Positions 20,702 to 32,959 of a stretch of DNA of 64,000 bases are shown piece by piece. Numbering within the stretch: position 1 is the first letter of the stretch; every line of letters begins with the position of its first letter. Source of the DNA: Obelidium mucronatum. Taxonomy: Eukaryota > Chytridiomycota > Chytridiomycetes > Chytridiales > Chytriomycetaceae. Where the stretch lies: NCBI GenBank assembly GCA_025765595.1, contig JAIVFH010000125.1, forward strand, positions 25,883 to 89,882. Direction: 5' to 3'. The notes beneath the pieces are model-generated. The model was given only the letters and a program-made list of their open reading frames with translations, was not told the DNA's origin and did no database searches. Both the position numbers and the translations under genes were made by a program.

Positions 20702-23700
20702 TTAACAAACATGTCTAAAGAATGCAGCTTCAGTTTCTGGCAATGTTTCTTCAGCCAAACGACATATTCGCTTGACAGATTCAGCACTTCCAAATTGCCC
20801 ACCCAAATCTTCAATTTGATATATTCTATTTGGACAGAAAACAGTAGAAATGCGGTCAACTTAAAGATGTTAATAAAATCATGAGAACTTACAATTTCCA
20901 GATATGTGGAGACTTTGGATTGCACTTCAAACAATCGATCAAAACTGACTTTCCAGATTCAACCATATCCAATTCGAAATATAACCGAGAGAATCTGCCA
21001 ACGCCAAAGCAAAAGTCAATAAAAAAAAGTGACAGAGAAAGAAACGTATACACACGAAGGACACGCATGGAGCAATTCGGATCGACTCTTCATCAACAAT
21101 TCAACTACTTCCAAAGCCTTTTCGCGAGAAAAGCCAGACAAGAGAAACTTTAAAATGTTAGTCGATAAACCAAACTCCTATCGAAAAAAAAACATAAGCT
21201 ACGTTCAAACAGAGCAAATCCAAGCCAAATTCAACTACCTTCACGCCCACAAGTTTGGCAAAATCAGGAATTTCCAATGCACGCGACGACTCCAAAGGAC
21301 TCTTTTCGAATCCCCCACAGAGATCATTTATCGCGCGCCATAGTACAGCAAGAGTACTTTTTTCACCAAATCCAGCCACCTTGCCTTCGAAAGAAAGGTA
21401 TTCACGCCACAGGAGATACCTGCCTTCTTTTCCTTTCACACTTTCCAGCGCCTTTTCAAACAAGACGCGGAAGTTTGGTTGCGAGCTGTTGCTATCAGGA
21501 TCCGAAAACTCTATGCTTGACAACAGCAGGAAACTCAGCCAGAGATGAGCATTCCTTTTTAACCGTTGTTGCCGGCATGACTCAAGCAAGTCTGGCAATC
21601 GAATATCAGTGCTCAAAGATAAAGCTTTCTCATACAGAGTTATAGTATCGTCAATCGCGTCGGTGATATCCCCAACTGTGGTTATGGAAATCTAAGGGGT
21701 GAAAATACAGGTCACGACAAACTCAAGCTCACGCGACAAGGACACATACCGGCGGTAAACTTTCATAGCAACATCGAATTGAATTCACCAAGAGTTCCAC
21801 TGCTTTCTTTGCATGAACTGATGCAGATACTGTCCCTTCTTTCGCATCAGCCACCAACAGCTCTTTGACACACGAATTCACAATTTGAAACCGGCCAGGT
21901 TTCAGGATATCCGAATCATTCAGCTGTTTAAAAGAAAGGTATTGAAAATGCGAATTCAAAAGAGGACAGACTTTACCTCATTCACACTCCTCAATCCTAC
22001 AGCACCCACACAGTCCATTCCTAAAACACCTACAACACCCTCCCATACTCTCGAAACCACACGATTCGTAACCAAAGAGTTTCCACTCGTTGTTACGGAA
22101 AAAGAAGCAAAAAAGTTCTTTACAATCGCCAAGAACGAAGTCTCAAACTCTCTTCTCTTGGCCGTCACAACAACATCTTCTTGATGATGCTGCTGTTTCT
22201 TCGGACATGCTACTTTCCATGCTTGTACGCAATTTTGGAAAATCTGTTTGAACCATGCCATTTCAGTTCCAGATGGAGTGGTGGCGTTCTGAACACCAAC
22301 GGCGACACCAGCATCCCACCGAATCAAAAAAAGCTCATCCCGGATAAGGAAGTCATGGGGATATGATAAGAACAAGGACCGCGGTAAAGACCCGTGGTAC
22401 AGAAAGTGGAAGTACGCCAGCCATGCTTTGGACAAGTCATCGGTATGTCAACACGGCTGCTGCCCAAGTATTTCGCAAGGGTGGAATAAATGCACCATTC
22501 ATGCGTGTTGAGCTTGTTCCAGGTGCGCTTGAAAATCGCTCCAACTCTCCTACGTCCTTACAACGCAGAAAGATGGCCATAAAGAACCGAGCCGTCTCCG
22601 AGTTATCCGAATGATGAATATACAGCTTCATAAGTTGAATAGTAATGGAAAGGACCATGCTCGACTTCACAACGGGGTCTGGGGTATTTGACATCAATTT
22701 GAGTGAAAACATAATAACTCGTCGCCCAGAACCTAGACTCACCCCTGATATGACCTTCGTCTCCTGTAAACGTTATTAGCATCCTCCGTCCCACTTTCTC
22801 TTTCCGCTCGAACTCGATTTCCCACACGAAATACCTCCACCACAAAACCAAACTCCCAGGCAAAAACCCAATCCCTTGCTCAAACATATCGCGGACATCC
22901 TCTTCGCCAGCCCTCTTCATATAAAGTTCCAAATAACATATCCACAAATCTTCAGACTCTCTATTGGCCTGCAATGCTTCGCCAAGGACGTTGATGGCCT
23001 CAGAAATCCCCTTGTGTGTTTTAAGAAGCTCTTTGGTCGAGAGAGGGCCAGAGGGAAGGAGAGACGCTGCATACTCAATACGCAAGTGAATGTTTGTTGG
23101 GTCTCGGGCAATCATGCTTTCATAATCTTGTGCCTCTAACGGGATATCGTAATATCTCTCCACCTTTGGCTTATCTCCATCAACTGCACTTTGAAGACCT
23201 TGCAAAAAGATGGCCTGGGATGGTGGGATTAAGGAAGGGGGGTATTCTTCTTTTGTTGAAGCAACTCCGCTCCGACCAACGCCAACGTTTCTGAAAACTC
23301 GGCGGTCAATGCATTTTTCTGTAGATGACGTGGGACGGTTGGCTGCCATGAGAGTATCGTTATTTTTGAAGACCATAGCGGTGCCTGCCTGCGCCTTGAT
23401 AAGTCCAACCAATTCATCATAGCTCGCCCCCAATGCTCGTTTTCTTTGAATCAGTATCCGCAGCTGTTCAACATCAGTGGTGCTGCTTGATTCTAGACGT
23501 GCAAGTAAATCGAGTAGCACTTCATTCTCTGTTTTGTGGTGGGTTGTTTAATATTGAAAAACACATTAAACACAAAACCCATACCTGTTAATGAAATATC
23601 TTTGAAGTGTTGGGCCGAACACTGGGGATCCTTACAAACACCTCCTTCACCCATAGTTTCATACTTACACATTAGTTTGAACGGGTCAATCCTGTTGCCT

Positions 23701-26700
23701 GCTCCCAATTTTTTGGCCCCGACTACTTCGGGCTCTCCAAAGTAGCGATAAGATCGAAGCTGCACTAAAGGGGATTCAAACGGAGTGTAACCAGACGTTT
23801 GTTGTTGTCCTGTTCCAACAGGCTGAAAGACATAAATGTGTAAGTGCAGACCAGTAGCAATGCTCTTGAATTACTAACCTGTGCACCAGTCTTGAACTGA
23901 CCACTCGTCGGGACACTACTCGCGCGCATTTCAACAACTGGTAAATTTGAACTTCGTAAATCCTCCAAGCCGCAAACATCGCCCTCCTTCGTCAAGACAC
24001 CATCAAAGTCCTTCAGCCATTCTACGGTATCGATACCTTCTTCCCAAACAATCTCTTCAAACTTTTTCTGGCGCTCGATTTCGGACGGATGGAAAACTGT
24101 TGTGCTGGATGCACCCAATTCTGCGCAATCAACAGAACTTGGGATACCGGCTCCGACACTTATATCTGTCATATCACCATCAGTGAACCGGATGAAATCA
24201 TCTCCATTCGAAAGTGATTCGGGTTGATCCATCTTTTGTTTCTTTAAACCAAGAACATGATCCCTAGATTCAGTGTTTCCAACAGATCTTATGTGCTTGC
24301 CTAAAGACGACTGATGATCGTTTTGCTGATCTTGTCGAGCCTGTTGTTGCTGTTGCTGCGCTTGTTGCAAGGCCTTCAAGACACTCAACAAATCCACACG
24401 CCTCTCGTTCACAGCTTTCCGCAGCATTCCCGCCACTTCTGCTTTTCCGAGAATAACTTTCCGAAGCTTTTCGGCCTGGTCTTGACTGACTTCCACGCGT
24501 TGTTTCTCCCTTTCCACCAATTCTCGTTGTTCTGAAACACGTTGTTGGAGAAGTGCGAGTTCTTCCTCAAGTGAGTCGAGACTTGATTGCGCTTCGTTCG
24601 CCGTGGCCGTTTGTGTCTCTGCTGTTTGTTGAAGAACCACGAGGTTCGCCTCTTTTACCGAAATGTCCTTCAATGCAGATTCAAGGAGTGCCTCATCTTG
24701 CTTGATTTGGGACTGCAGTGCTTGCTTTTTGGTGAGCAACGTCGCTGCGGTAGAGGATGATGGGGAAAGATGTGATTTGTTGCTCTTGGGGGTTGGAGGC
24801 CGGGGCGATGTGGGGGTTGACACTGCTCCTTGAAGGGTTCTTGTTTTCTGCCTGGTACCACTGCTTTTGATATCATTGGCGTTGAGGCCAACGAGCTGGG
24901 GGCAGAAAGTTGCTTCAAACCAGCATCCATGTCCATTTCACTCGCTATACTAGTCCCTGCGTTGCTCACGGTAGAAGAAACAGAGCCAAGGCTTTCCATC
25001 GACTCCACCTTTCCACTCGTTACTTCCAATTTGGAAAGCCGCTTAAGTCGCTCTTTTTCAGCTATCCTCTCCTTCATTGCTCGAATCTGTTCATCCAAGG
25101 AAGATGCTTTGACGGATAATTTCGTTGGTGCATTATTCGCAAGTTGTGGTGTTGGGGGTATTCATGCTGTCGTCTTCAGTGTCTGACGTGTCGCTCACTT
25201 CAATCACAAAATGATCGTAAGACTTTGAAGCGATGAACTTCCGAGCTTGAGAAAGTTGAAGGGTATAAGCGTTAGAGCGTAAATTGTAGTCGCTCGCGCT
25301 GGGCCGAATGCGATTTGAAGCCCCAGGTTGAGGCTTCGGCTCCTCTAACACGGCAGGTACGACAATCGTTGGTAAGGTTGCTCCAACATTCATCGGCAAA
25401 TTAGATGAAGATGATGGCAAAGACTTCTGAGAAATTTCTGGGATCAGAGCAGTGTTTTTCTCAGCTTTGGATTCAATCGTGACATTCAAGGACTCAATTT
25501 TTGAACGCCAGTTTTGAGCTATGGATCCAGGATCGCCCGAGTCGTCCGAGTCATCTGAATCATCCGAGTCATCGTCATCTCTCTCCGAATCTTCACTAGA
25601 CTCGTCAATATCCATGGCCTTTTCTTCGCTCAGTGATGAACGCGGATTTGTCTCCATGGTGGGTTTAACAGGATTGAGGACTGCAGAGTCCTCCTCCTCG
25701 TCACTTTTATCAGTGCTACTTGAATCACAAATCTCCATGTCACTGCTAGAGCCTTTTTCTTCAACATCTGTATTACTGGAATCGGAATCCGAGCTCGACG
25801 GACTTTGGGAATCCCTCTTCTCAGCTATTTCAAAAAAAAAGAGTTAAAAGAGTTATTAGGTACACCCAAAACACCGGCATCATATACCCTTTCGCGAGCT
25901 TTTACTTTCCACTGGTTTGTTATTAATCGGTGTAACAACACTCAATTTAGAAGCACGCAACACAGCCTTTAGTTTTTCTAGCTTTTCAGCTGTCGATAGT
26001 TCCGAAGATTGAGACTGAGATGTTGGATTTGCTTTGGGTGGGACTTGAGGCGTTTGTATGGCGTTCGGACGAATAAGCAAAGAATGGGGTAGACCAGATG
26101 TTTGATGGAAAACAGGCACTGGCGCTTGGCCGGGAATAGGATGAAAATGCTCGGGTGGGAAGCGTTGTTTTGGACCGGCAGGACGAGTTGGATTTACTAC
26201 TGGTTTACGAATTTGCCCAAATGGCACACCAGAAGACCCAGCCTTATACGCAGTCAGTTTTCTCCGCTGATCCCTCAGAGACTTTACTCGTTTCTTCTCC
26301 GCTTTTGACAGCTTCTTTGGCTCAAATTGCGAGGCCAGCGCAACAACTTCAGGCGAAACACCAAGGGTCGAAAGTTCCAGTGGAGAGTAAAAGCTGGCCA
26401 ACAGGGCTGAAATGAGAGATAGTGTCTTGACTTTGAGTTCTTTGGGAGTTTGGGCCAAAGCTATTTATAGACTATGAGAAAGGTTTTGTTGAAGGTGTCA
26501 AGGCATACCTTCAGGCTGCATATGAAGCGGGAGCAAAGACAGACGGGCGAGGGGCTCAAACTGAGGACCGAGTGAGTGGATACCGAAGGGGGTTGTTTGG
26601 CTAAGCGAAAGAGCGGGAGGCGGTTGAAGGACAAACTGGTTTTGATGCTGAAAGAAAGGCAGTTGGGCAAAAGGAAACTGCCCTGTTTGCTGATTTTGAC

Positions 26701-26890
26701 GTTGACTTTGTTGGTATTGGTGCTGGTGCTGCTGATGTTGGTATTGGTGTTGCTGCGGCATCATTGGAGTTTGGCTCTTTGGACTTGGAGTCTCGCTGAC
26801 ACTCGAGATTTCTCCGTCTTCAACGCTAGACTCTCGATATGCTTGCTGCTGCAGTTCGCCTGGCTGGAGGGGTGATGTTAAGCCAGTCAT
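20702..26890 (-). CDS. ZFC3H1/Red1-type nuclear RNA-surveillance protein, large multi-exon gene
   Basis: Members (fission yeast Red1, animal ZFC3H1) form a core of the MTREC/PAXT complex that feeds RNAs to the nuclear exosome. From ATG 26890 the order is: a Gln-rich N-terminus (exon 1, donor near 26510); a helical basic segment (KKLSKAEKKRVKSLRDQRRK); an Asp/Ser-rich acidic tract (about 25540-25620); coiled coils (about 24450-24700, RVSEQRELVEREKQRVEVSQ). The diagnostic C-C-C-H zinc-finger segment MCKYETMGEGGVCKDPQC followed by SAQH lies at about 23590-23670. The C-terminal half is TPR/HAT-like repeats (EDLWICYLELYMKRAGEEDV, PHIWK) ending near 20702. At least ten exons are needed. Two frame jumps occur: near 25145-25160, and near 24825 in a CCC tract that reads correctly in the 61.8-kb copy. 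Either may be assembly error. Confidence 0.82.
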
Positions 26891-27516
26891 AAGATTTATT
26901 AGAGGATAAAAAGAGTCTGCCCGACCTTCCAGTGAAAACTGTCTCGGAAATATTTAGTTGGACTTGAATCAATTAAACCTCTCGCTCATTCAACGCCTGT
27001 CCTCTTGATCCGCAATATATTCTATTGAACCTCCGTCGATGCAAGTCAGTTTCCTTCAAAGGAATCGGATACAAGCGCGAGGCCCTATTCCTTGAAGGCT
27101 TTACTCATCAAGCGGCGTATGTGACTCTCTGGAAAAATTCCAGTTGCGCTCACTCACACTTTGTCAAAGCTGACGTCATTGTACTAAAGATTCGACTGAT
27201 TGGCCCTCTTCCATTCACCCTTGGAAATTTGTCGTTACTAAAGGAGTTGCAATTAAATCATAATTTACTTACCGGAAGCATCCCCTCATTCTTGGGAATG
27301 CTGAACAGATTAGAATACCTCCATCTCAACGCTCACTGGTCCTGTACCGGAAAAACTTGGCTCTCTTGATCACTGAAAATGTTGCACTTGCTGGTAAATT
27401 CTCTCTTTGGCCCTTTACCCGCTGCTGTAGCAGAACTTGCGAAGCCAAACTTGTGTGACTTTGCAATTGAGACACGGCCAGCAGCATTTTCAGAGGTAGG
27501 CAACCGGGTAACATAA
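24648..27516 (-). repeat. Parent segment of an inverted duplication (copy at 61518-64000)
   Basis: The reverse complement of this segment reappears at 61518-64000, nearly identical, with one 381-bp deletion (26828-27208 missing in the copy), one 6-bp deletion, one 1-bp insertion and a few substitutions. The copy runs off the window end, so the true segment is longer than shown. Confidence 0.93.
27028..27510 (+). pseudogene. Broken plant-type LRR gene
   Basis: The frame shows LRR units with the GxIP signature (LIGPLPFTLGNLSLLKELQL, NHNLLTGSIPSFLGML). It is then interrupted near 27335 and again near 27370 by frame shifts before a last repeat (SLFGPLPAAVAELAKPNLCD). No F-box or start region is intact. 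It is divergent from the ZFC3H1 gene. Confidence 0.6.
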
Positions 27517-27599
27517 TGACAATAGAGAGACAAATTTTTATTTACGAGTTCCAAAAGGAACCTGCACCACTAATAAAGGTAAACACGTGTCAACCAATT

Positions 27600-28194
27600 T
27601 AAATTCCCGCGGCGGCTTTAGCTTCAGAGTCAGTTCCCACAGCGGTAGATGCAGTGACAGGCGGAGTTGATCCACGAGAAGTGCTTGCTGTAAACACAGA
27701 ACCTCCTTTGGTAGAAGCTGGTCTTGTCCCGCTAGCCGTTCCAGTGGGCGTGTTCTTTGGCGTCACGGTGGCAGAAGGAGTTCCCGTAGTACTCGCCGTA
27801 AACACCGAAGCTGGCCTGGTGTTTGCAGAGGTTGGCCTTATCTCAGTAGCCGTTCCAGTAGGCGTGTTTTTTTGGCGTCACACTGGCAGAAGGAGCTCCT
27901 TTAGTGCTTGCCGTAAACACCGAAGCTGGCCTTGTGTTTGCAGAGGTTGTTCTTAGCCCAGTAGCCGTTCCAGTAGGCGTGTTTTTTTGGCGTCACACTG
28001 GCAGAAGGAGCTCCTTTAGTGCTTGCCGTAAACACCGAAGCTGGCCTGGTGTTTGCAGAGGTTGGTCTTATACCACTTGCTGTTCCAATAGGGGTTCCTG
28101 TAGCAGTAGTTGCAAACACAGAGTTTGATACCGGAAAACAGTTGGTGGTAACTGCTAGAGCAGCAATGATGGTGAGCACAAGCGATGTCTTCAT
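27600..28194 (-). pseudogene. Secreted Ala/Thr/Ser repeat protein with frame-shifted tandem repeats
   Basis: It starts MKTSLVLTIIAALAVTTNCF, a signal peptide. It then has 38-residue repeats containing SVFTAST, PSASVTPKN and RPTSANTRPA-like blocks. Repeat units of 114 bp start at about 27747, 27861 and 27976 (plus-strand coordinates of the same motif). Two of them carry an extra base in an A-run (seven instead of the six the frame needs), so the reading frame leaves the repeat pattern. A wall or mucin-like protein is likely; whether this allele is dead or misassembled is open. Confidence 0.6.
27747..28090. repeat. Tandem 114/115-bp repeats
   Basis: Three units with the same GGCGTG...GTTCCAGT order. 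The two units starting at 27861 and 27976 are almost identical and both have the T7 tract (115 bp period); the unit at 27747 has TTCTTT instead and a 114-bp period. Confidence 0.85.
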
Positions 28195-28344
28195 TTTTTT
28201 GTTGGTTTTTTTTTTTGATAATTTGATGTTACCTCAAATTGTACCAATAAAATCACTAGGTTCAGTAATGTGAGAACCGACACTCTGGGTCGGAGCCCTT
28301 ACTAAAGGCCATTACTGAATTGGGGTTTTTATTGGTGTTGGGTG

Positions 28345-28993
28345 TTAGTGGAAGTACGAATATTGTGCGATATTTGTGAGCCACCTGGTGACTGGGTTTT
28401 GACCGTCACCCACGTGCAGGGCTGCTATGGCGAACTGGCTGTAGTGTCTGGCGGAGTCGGCTGTGCGCCATCCGCCCGCTCCCATGATCACCTTGTTGCT
28501 CTCCCGTTTGAGGGCGGCGGAGATGGCATTTTCTATGCGGAAGCCGTATGTTGAACATGTCGAGTTCCTTGAGACAATTTTGGAACTCCCGGACAAACGC
28601 GTCCGAGTCTGCATGTGGGTGTGGGTTTGCAGGTCCATGGCGTAGGTTTAAGAATATGAACGGTCGGCCGAAGGCCTGGGGTCGTCACAAAGGGCGCAGT
28701 CCCTGGTGTATAGGCGAAGGGCGTCCAGGCAGTCTGGGTCCTGGATAGTGAATCCGTCGGGGGTTCTGACCGCCGCTGTCTTTCCGTTGGTCATCGTGAT
28801 CAGGATGCCGGAGCGATCTGGGAGCCAGAGGAAGCACGAGGTGCGTAGCCTGACTAGGTCACCTGGGCGCCTGCCCGAGGCCTGGCATACAAGCAGGAAG
28901 CACCAAAACTGGCGCCAGCGCAAGCGGTCCCATGGAGGGGAGTTTGTGTTCAACCAACGGGGTCTGACTAGGGTGAGGATGGACGCGAGGTAG
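28345..28993 (-). pseudogene. Tyrosine-recombinase (YR) remnant
   Basis: The minus strand encodes WCFLLVCQASGRRPGDLVRL, which matches the box I Arg of tyrosine recombinases (the RxGDL pattern). After one or two frame shifts near 28640-28560 comes FRIENAISAALKRESN, then GGWRTADSARHYSQF, matching the second Arg, the late Trp/His position and the nucleophilic Tyr. Such YR genes belong to Crypton- or DIRS-type elements. The region is GC-richer than its surroundings. No intact ends were found. Confidence 0.6.
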
Positions 28994-29071
28994 TGGGGAA
29001 GTCCCTCTACAACAGATTAAGAAGTCTTATTACTCAACATCTGTTAAAATTTCCTGTACCAATTAGTCTAA

Positions 29072-29165
29072 GGTGCAAATGGGGCGGGGTTGGGGGCGGG
29101 GCAGGAATTTCCCCGATTCTTCGGGGGTCGGGGACAGGATTTCCCCACACCCCGCGGGGTAACCC
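29072..29165. repeat. G-rich tract at the left side of the hAT gene
   Basis: Runs of GGGG and CCCC in a 94-bp stretch, strikingly unlike the AT-rich surroundings. A similar but not clearly homologous tract occurs at 32807-32890 on the other side of the hAT gene. They may be subterminal sequences of the element. Confidence 0.4.
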
Positions 29166-29286
29166 CCAAGGTTTTAAGTGTATCGTGTATTCCGATTGAC
29201 GTTATGGATGATGGATGGACACCACTTTTGAATAGACTCTGTCAGATACAACATCAACTGATTCAACTCTTTAATAAATGAACACT

Positions 29287-32257
29287 TCAGCAAAATAATA
29301 GGACAAATAATAATAGCAAAATAAGAGTACAAATAATAATAAAACAATAATTATTAAAAGTGAAAACGTAGTCCTCCTTATCCATCCGATTGAAACTTAA
29401 TTGAGGATACCAGCCAATCAAGCACTGTGACATCTCAACTGTAATTCCACTCAGCCGTGTACGAAGCTTTGTACACATCCGACCACTCACAGAAAACATA
29501 CGCTCCACATCGACACTTGAGACAGGTGATGCAAAGAAGTCCCGGACAATCCTTTGTAGTACAGGCATGTCTTTTTGCGTTTTCCAGAACAACAACGGGT
29601 TCCAATGACTATGTCCAATGTCGCCACACGGAACCATGGGGTCTGTGGCCAAGTATCTTTCCAACTCTGATTGCAAACCTGCTACTGCTGGGGCTGTTGA
29701 AGGAAATAAAGGGTCAACAGGAACTGGGTGGACAATGGGAGCAATGTCAGGGCTTGTGTTGGTCAGGCTGTATTTTTCGGAATAGTCGCGAAATATAGCT
29801 GTCACACGCTCCTTTGCAAGATTTTTGTCAATGTACTGTGAATTGGCATCAAACCAGGCAAGCTTGCGACGAGGATTGAGAACTAAAAAAAAAAGTTGTA
29901 CAGAAAAATTAAAAATGTCAAAAAAAATAAAATAAAAACCCACCAGTAGCAACCAAATAGGCATCAGTTGTAAAAATAATATCCTTGTACTTTCTCAGCT
30001 TCTCCAACGCGTTTCGGGCCCCCTCAAGTACGGGGCAACACTACTGTCTCCATAGCCAATAGACTCCATTTGCTTCAGTAGATAGACCATCATTGGAATG
30101 GCAAGCTGAGCCGTTGGTCGATCTCCTTTTGACAAGCAAACTGTAGCTGTGTAGAACGGCTGTAGGAACTTCTTCATTTGCTCAAAGACTGCAAAGCAGC
30201 ACAGTATCTGGCATGTTCCTTCGGCTTTACATTCCGCAACATCACATTCAAAGGTTCCCAAAGAGCAAACAGTGGCTCCAGCATTTCGTAACATGAGTTC
30301 CATCTTGTTTTGACTGACTGCGGAATTATCTTGAATGGAATGTTTTGAACCTTGCAGTCTTTTTCCAATTTTGATCGCAGTTTGGGGCTATTTGCCAACA
30401 TTTGGGCTACAGCTTGAAACTGATTTACTAACATTAAATGAGCTTAAAATGAATAAATTAAAAAATTGAACCTTTTTAAACAGTCGACGCGCGTCATCTG
30501 GCACAAGTGAGTCCCTGGAAGACAAAGAAGACATGACAATGTCTTCAATGTCACGTCGATCACCCCCAACTGCCGCTGCTAAGGTTCGAACAGCTTCAAG
30601 CAATGCAGGGTCAATCTGCTCAAGGCATGAGATTAAAACAGAAAATTGAAAAAAAGAAGTCATCACCTTTTCTTGAGACTCAACCAATATGGCTTCTTCA
30701 GCCAAATCAACAGGTTCCAAGTCACTGTCACCCGCACTGGTGTCTACTTCGTCAAAGTCGTCTTCGCCACCAGCAACAGAGGAGTATCCACATAGCCCAA
30801 ATATGGCATCATTTACAGCCAAATTTATAAGATGTGGAAAGCAGCGTAAATGTTCCACTGGTTGCCGATTGTCATCTGTCAACCAATTGTTAGAAAAAAT
30901 GGAAAACATAAACATAATACAAAGCAATGTATACCTGTTTTAGGTGTCACCAAATGTGAATGCTCAGGATTGTTCCGCCAGGTTTTAATTACTTCGGAGA
31001 CAGATGAAATCAATGTGTCATTGTTTGATGCATTATCAAGTGTGAATGACTGCAGTTTCTTGAAGATATCCAGAACAAGGAGACGAACAATCACGTGCGA
31101 AGCCATATTCATGCCACTATATTTGACATATACAAATCATAATTTTAGTAAGTAGCTATTTTTTTTGAAGTTTTGAAGCACCTGTGTGACCCAAGCAAAG
31201 GCATGGAGCTGATCCATGAACCACAAGCACCCATCCAGGGCAGCTTTCATGAACATGGTCCAAACATCAGCTGCAAGGGCAATGTTTGAGTCCAATGTGG
31301 CAAAGTATATCTAAAGGAAAAGAACATTCAGAGAAAATAAAAAAAAAGAAAACAAACATAAAGACAATAAGCACCTTTAGAGCAGCAAGACAAGAAAAGT
31401 AAGTTCTTGGGAGGACATTACGGCGGTACGTTGTTGACGTCTCCAAAAAGCCAAGCTCCTTAGCAGCGGGACACAGGAAAGTAACCATTTGCATAGCAGT
31501 AGGTGATTCAACGTAGCGGAATGCGAGATTGTTAACCAAGAGATTTCGAAGGGTCGTAAAGCGGTAGTTGGCCAGTGTTTGTTTTTCGGGAAGGTGGCTA
31601 CGCTTTATGAGATGCTGACAAATATCTTCACGGTTGGCGGAAACACCACCATCAATGGCGCCCATTACTGATGTAGGGGTCGTAGGGGTCTTAGGAGGTG
31701 GGCGAATATTGTGGAGTCGAGCATGCTTGAGTAGCTCCTTGTTCGTCAGCGGCAACTACATGTGGTTTTTTTTTAGGAGGAAAAAAATTTTGAAGGAAAA
31801 AAAAATACCTTCAACACCGCAAATTGTTGTGTTTGCCAGTCTGAATTTGCAGATATATGCATATCTATTTGATCCTTTCAGATCTGGCTGTAGAAGCGTA
31901 AACTCTTTTGAAAATATTTTCCACACCACAGACGGCGTATGCCTTCTAGAAGCTGCAGAGGATCTAGCTTGCAACTGCTGGAGACCTTCTTGAATGGCAG
32001 TATTGATTTGGGACATCAAAGGGGTAGGAGTTGCAGTTGCTGCAGATAATGGGGATGTCATAGATTCAACATTGTCATCATCATCAGTGTCATGACGAAA
32101 CCCGTCACTGTCACTGGCATTGTCTTTATCACAGGCAAGAGCAGTCCTAGCCCTTTTAGATGCTTGGGAATTTGTTACAGCATTACCAAGACTTGTACTT
32201 GGGTGCAATGGTGGCCGTTGAATAGACTGCGAACCAGAATTTCCATTCAGACTTGAG

Positions 32258-32295
<38 letters not shown>

Positions 32296-32457
32296 CAAAC
32301 CAGAACCAAAACCGGCATTTACAGCCTGAGAGTAAAACGTGCGCTTTCGGGTTTCTGCAGCTGCGGCTGGAGCATTTGCGGCAACTGTTTGAAAGAAGTT
32401 GCTTGCTGGGACTTCCACCAATCTTCCCTTGCCCTTGTTGCTGTTGCTAGAAGACAT
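29287..32457 (-). CDS. hAT-family transposase gene, multi-exon
   Basis: From ATG about 32457: a low-complexity N-terminus including a Gly-Ser dipeptide run (encoded by CCAGAA repeats at 32260-32300), then a short region with ICKFRLANTTICG and later KHARLHNI that could be a degenerate BED finger. The RNase H-like core includes AADVWTMF, SFTLDNASNNDT (about 31030) and LRCFPHLINLAVNDA (about 30840), as in hAT enzymes. The C-terminal dimerisation domain reads FFASPVSSVDVERMFSVSGR (about 29500). Several introns of 40-80 bp are needed. Every block I checked is open, but I could not place all splice sites. Terminal inverted repeats and an 8-bp target duplication were not found. Confidence 0.82.
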
Positions 32458-32806
32458 TTTCAGTAAGAGTTTGTTTGAGTGATGAAAAAACAGAAAACAA
32501 TACCGCAAGGGGTGCCTGACACTTGACGGCAATGACCCTGGTCCGTAAACAATTTGGTGGGCAAAACCAGGAGGCAATGGCTTCGATGTGATACGCTTCT
32601 AGGCTGCTTGCTGTCCATATCTGTTGTGTTGTTTGAAAAAAAAGATAAGATATTGTCTTTGAGTATCTTTGTATGGAAAATTAGCAAAGAAGATTCTAAA
32701 TAAAAAAAACAAAATTGGAACAAAAGCGAATACTAGGGGATTCAAACCTAGAACTTCGACCATTCTGAGCACGCACAACCAAGGGGCGTTCATACTTGTA
32801 ATCCAC

Positions 32807-32890
32807 CCTCGGGGTTATTGAGGGAGACCGGGGCGGGGAACACTGCAACCCCTACCCCGAACCCCGGAGCTGTGGGGCAGGGGTACCCCG
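32807..32890. repeat. G/C-run tract at the right side of the hAT gene
   Basis: A stretch of GGGG/CCCC blocks flanking the 5' side of the hAT gene, partner of the tract at 29072-29165. Its far side reads CAGTGCTGG on the minus strand, a plausible hAT terminus, but no matching left end was seen. Confidence 0.35.
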
Positions 32891-32959
32891 ATACCAGCAC
32901 TGCCGCTGACAGCCGGGAAGAGCTGGAAAAACAATCAGCTCTACTATATGAATTTCAAG

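Noticed and set aside
27654..28273. Plus-strand open frames over the tandem repeats
   Set aside because: They mirror the minus-strand repeat protein, which has a signal peptide at its start; the plus frames have none and change with each repeat.
32722..32800. tRNA-like sequence with a B box (GGTTTGAATCC on the minus strand)
   Set aside because: The acceptor and D arms do not pair and the A box is poor; at most a tRNA-derived relic.
29000..32930. Terminal inverted repeats and 8-bp duplication of the hAT element
   Set aside because: The G-rich tracts on both sides do not align as inverted repeats and no convincing 8-bp direct duplication was found.
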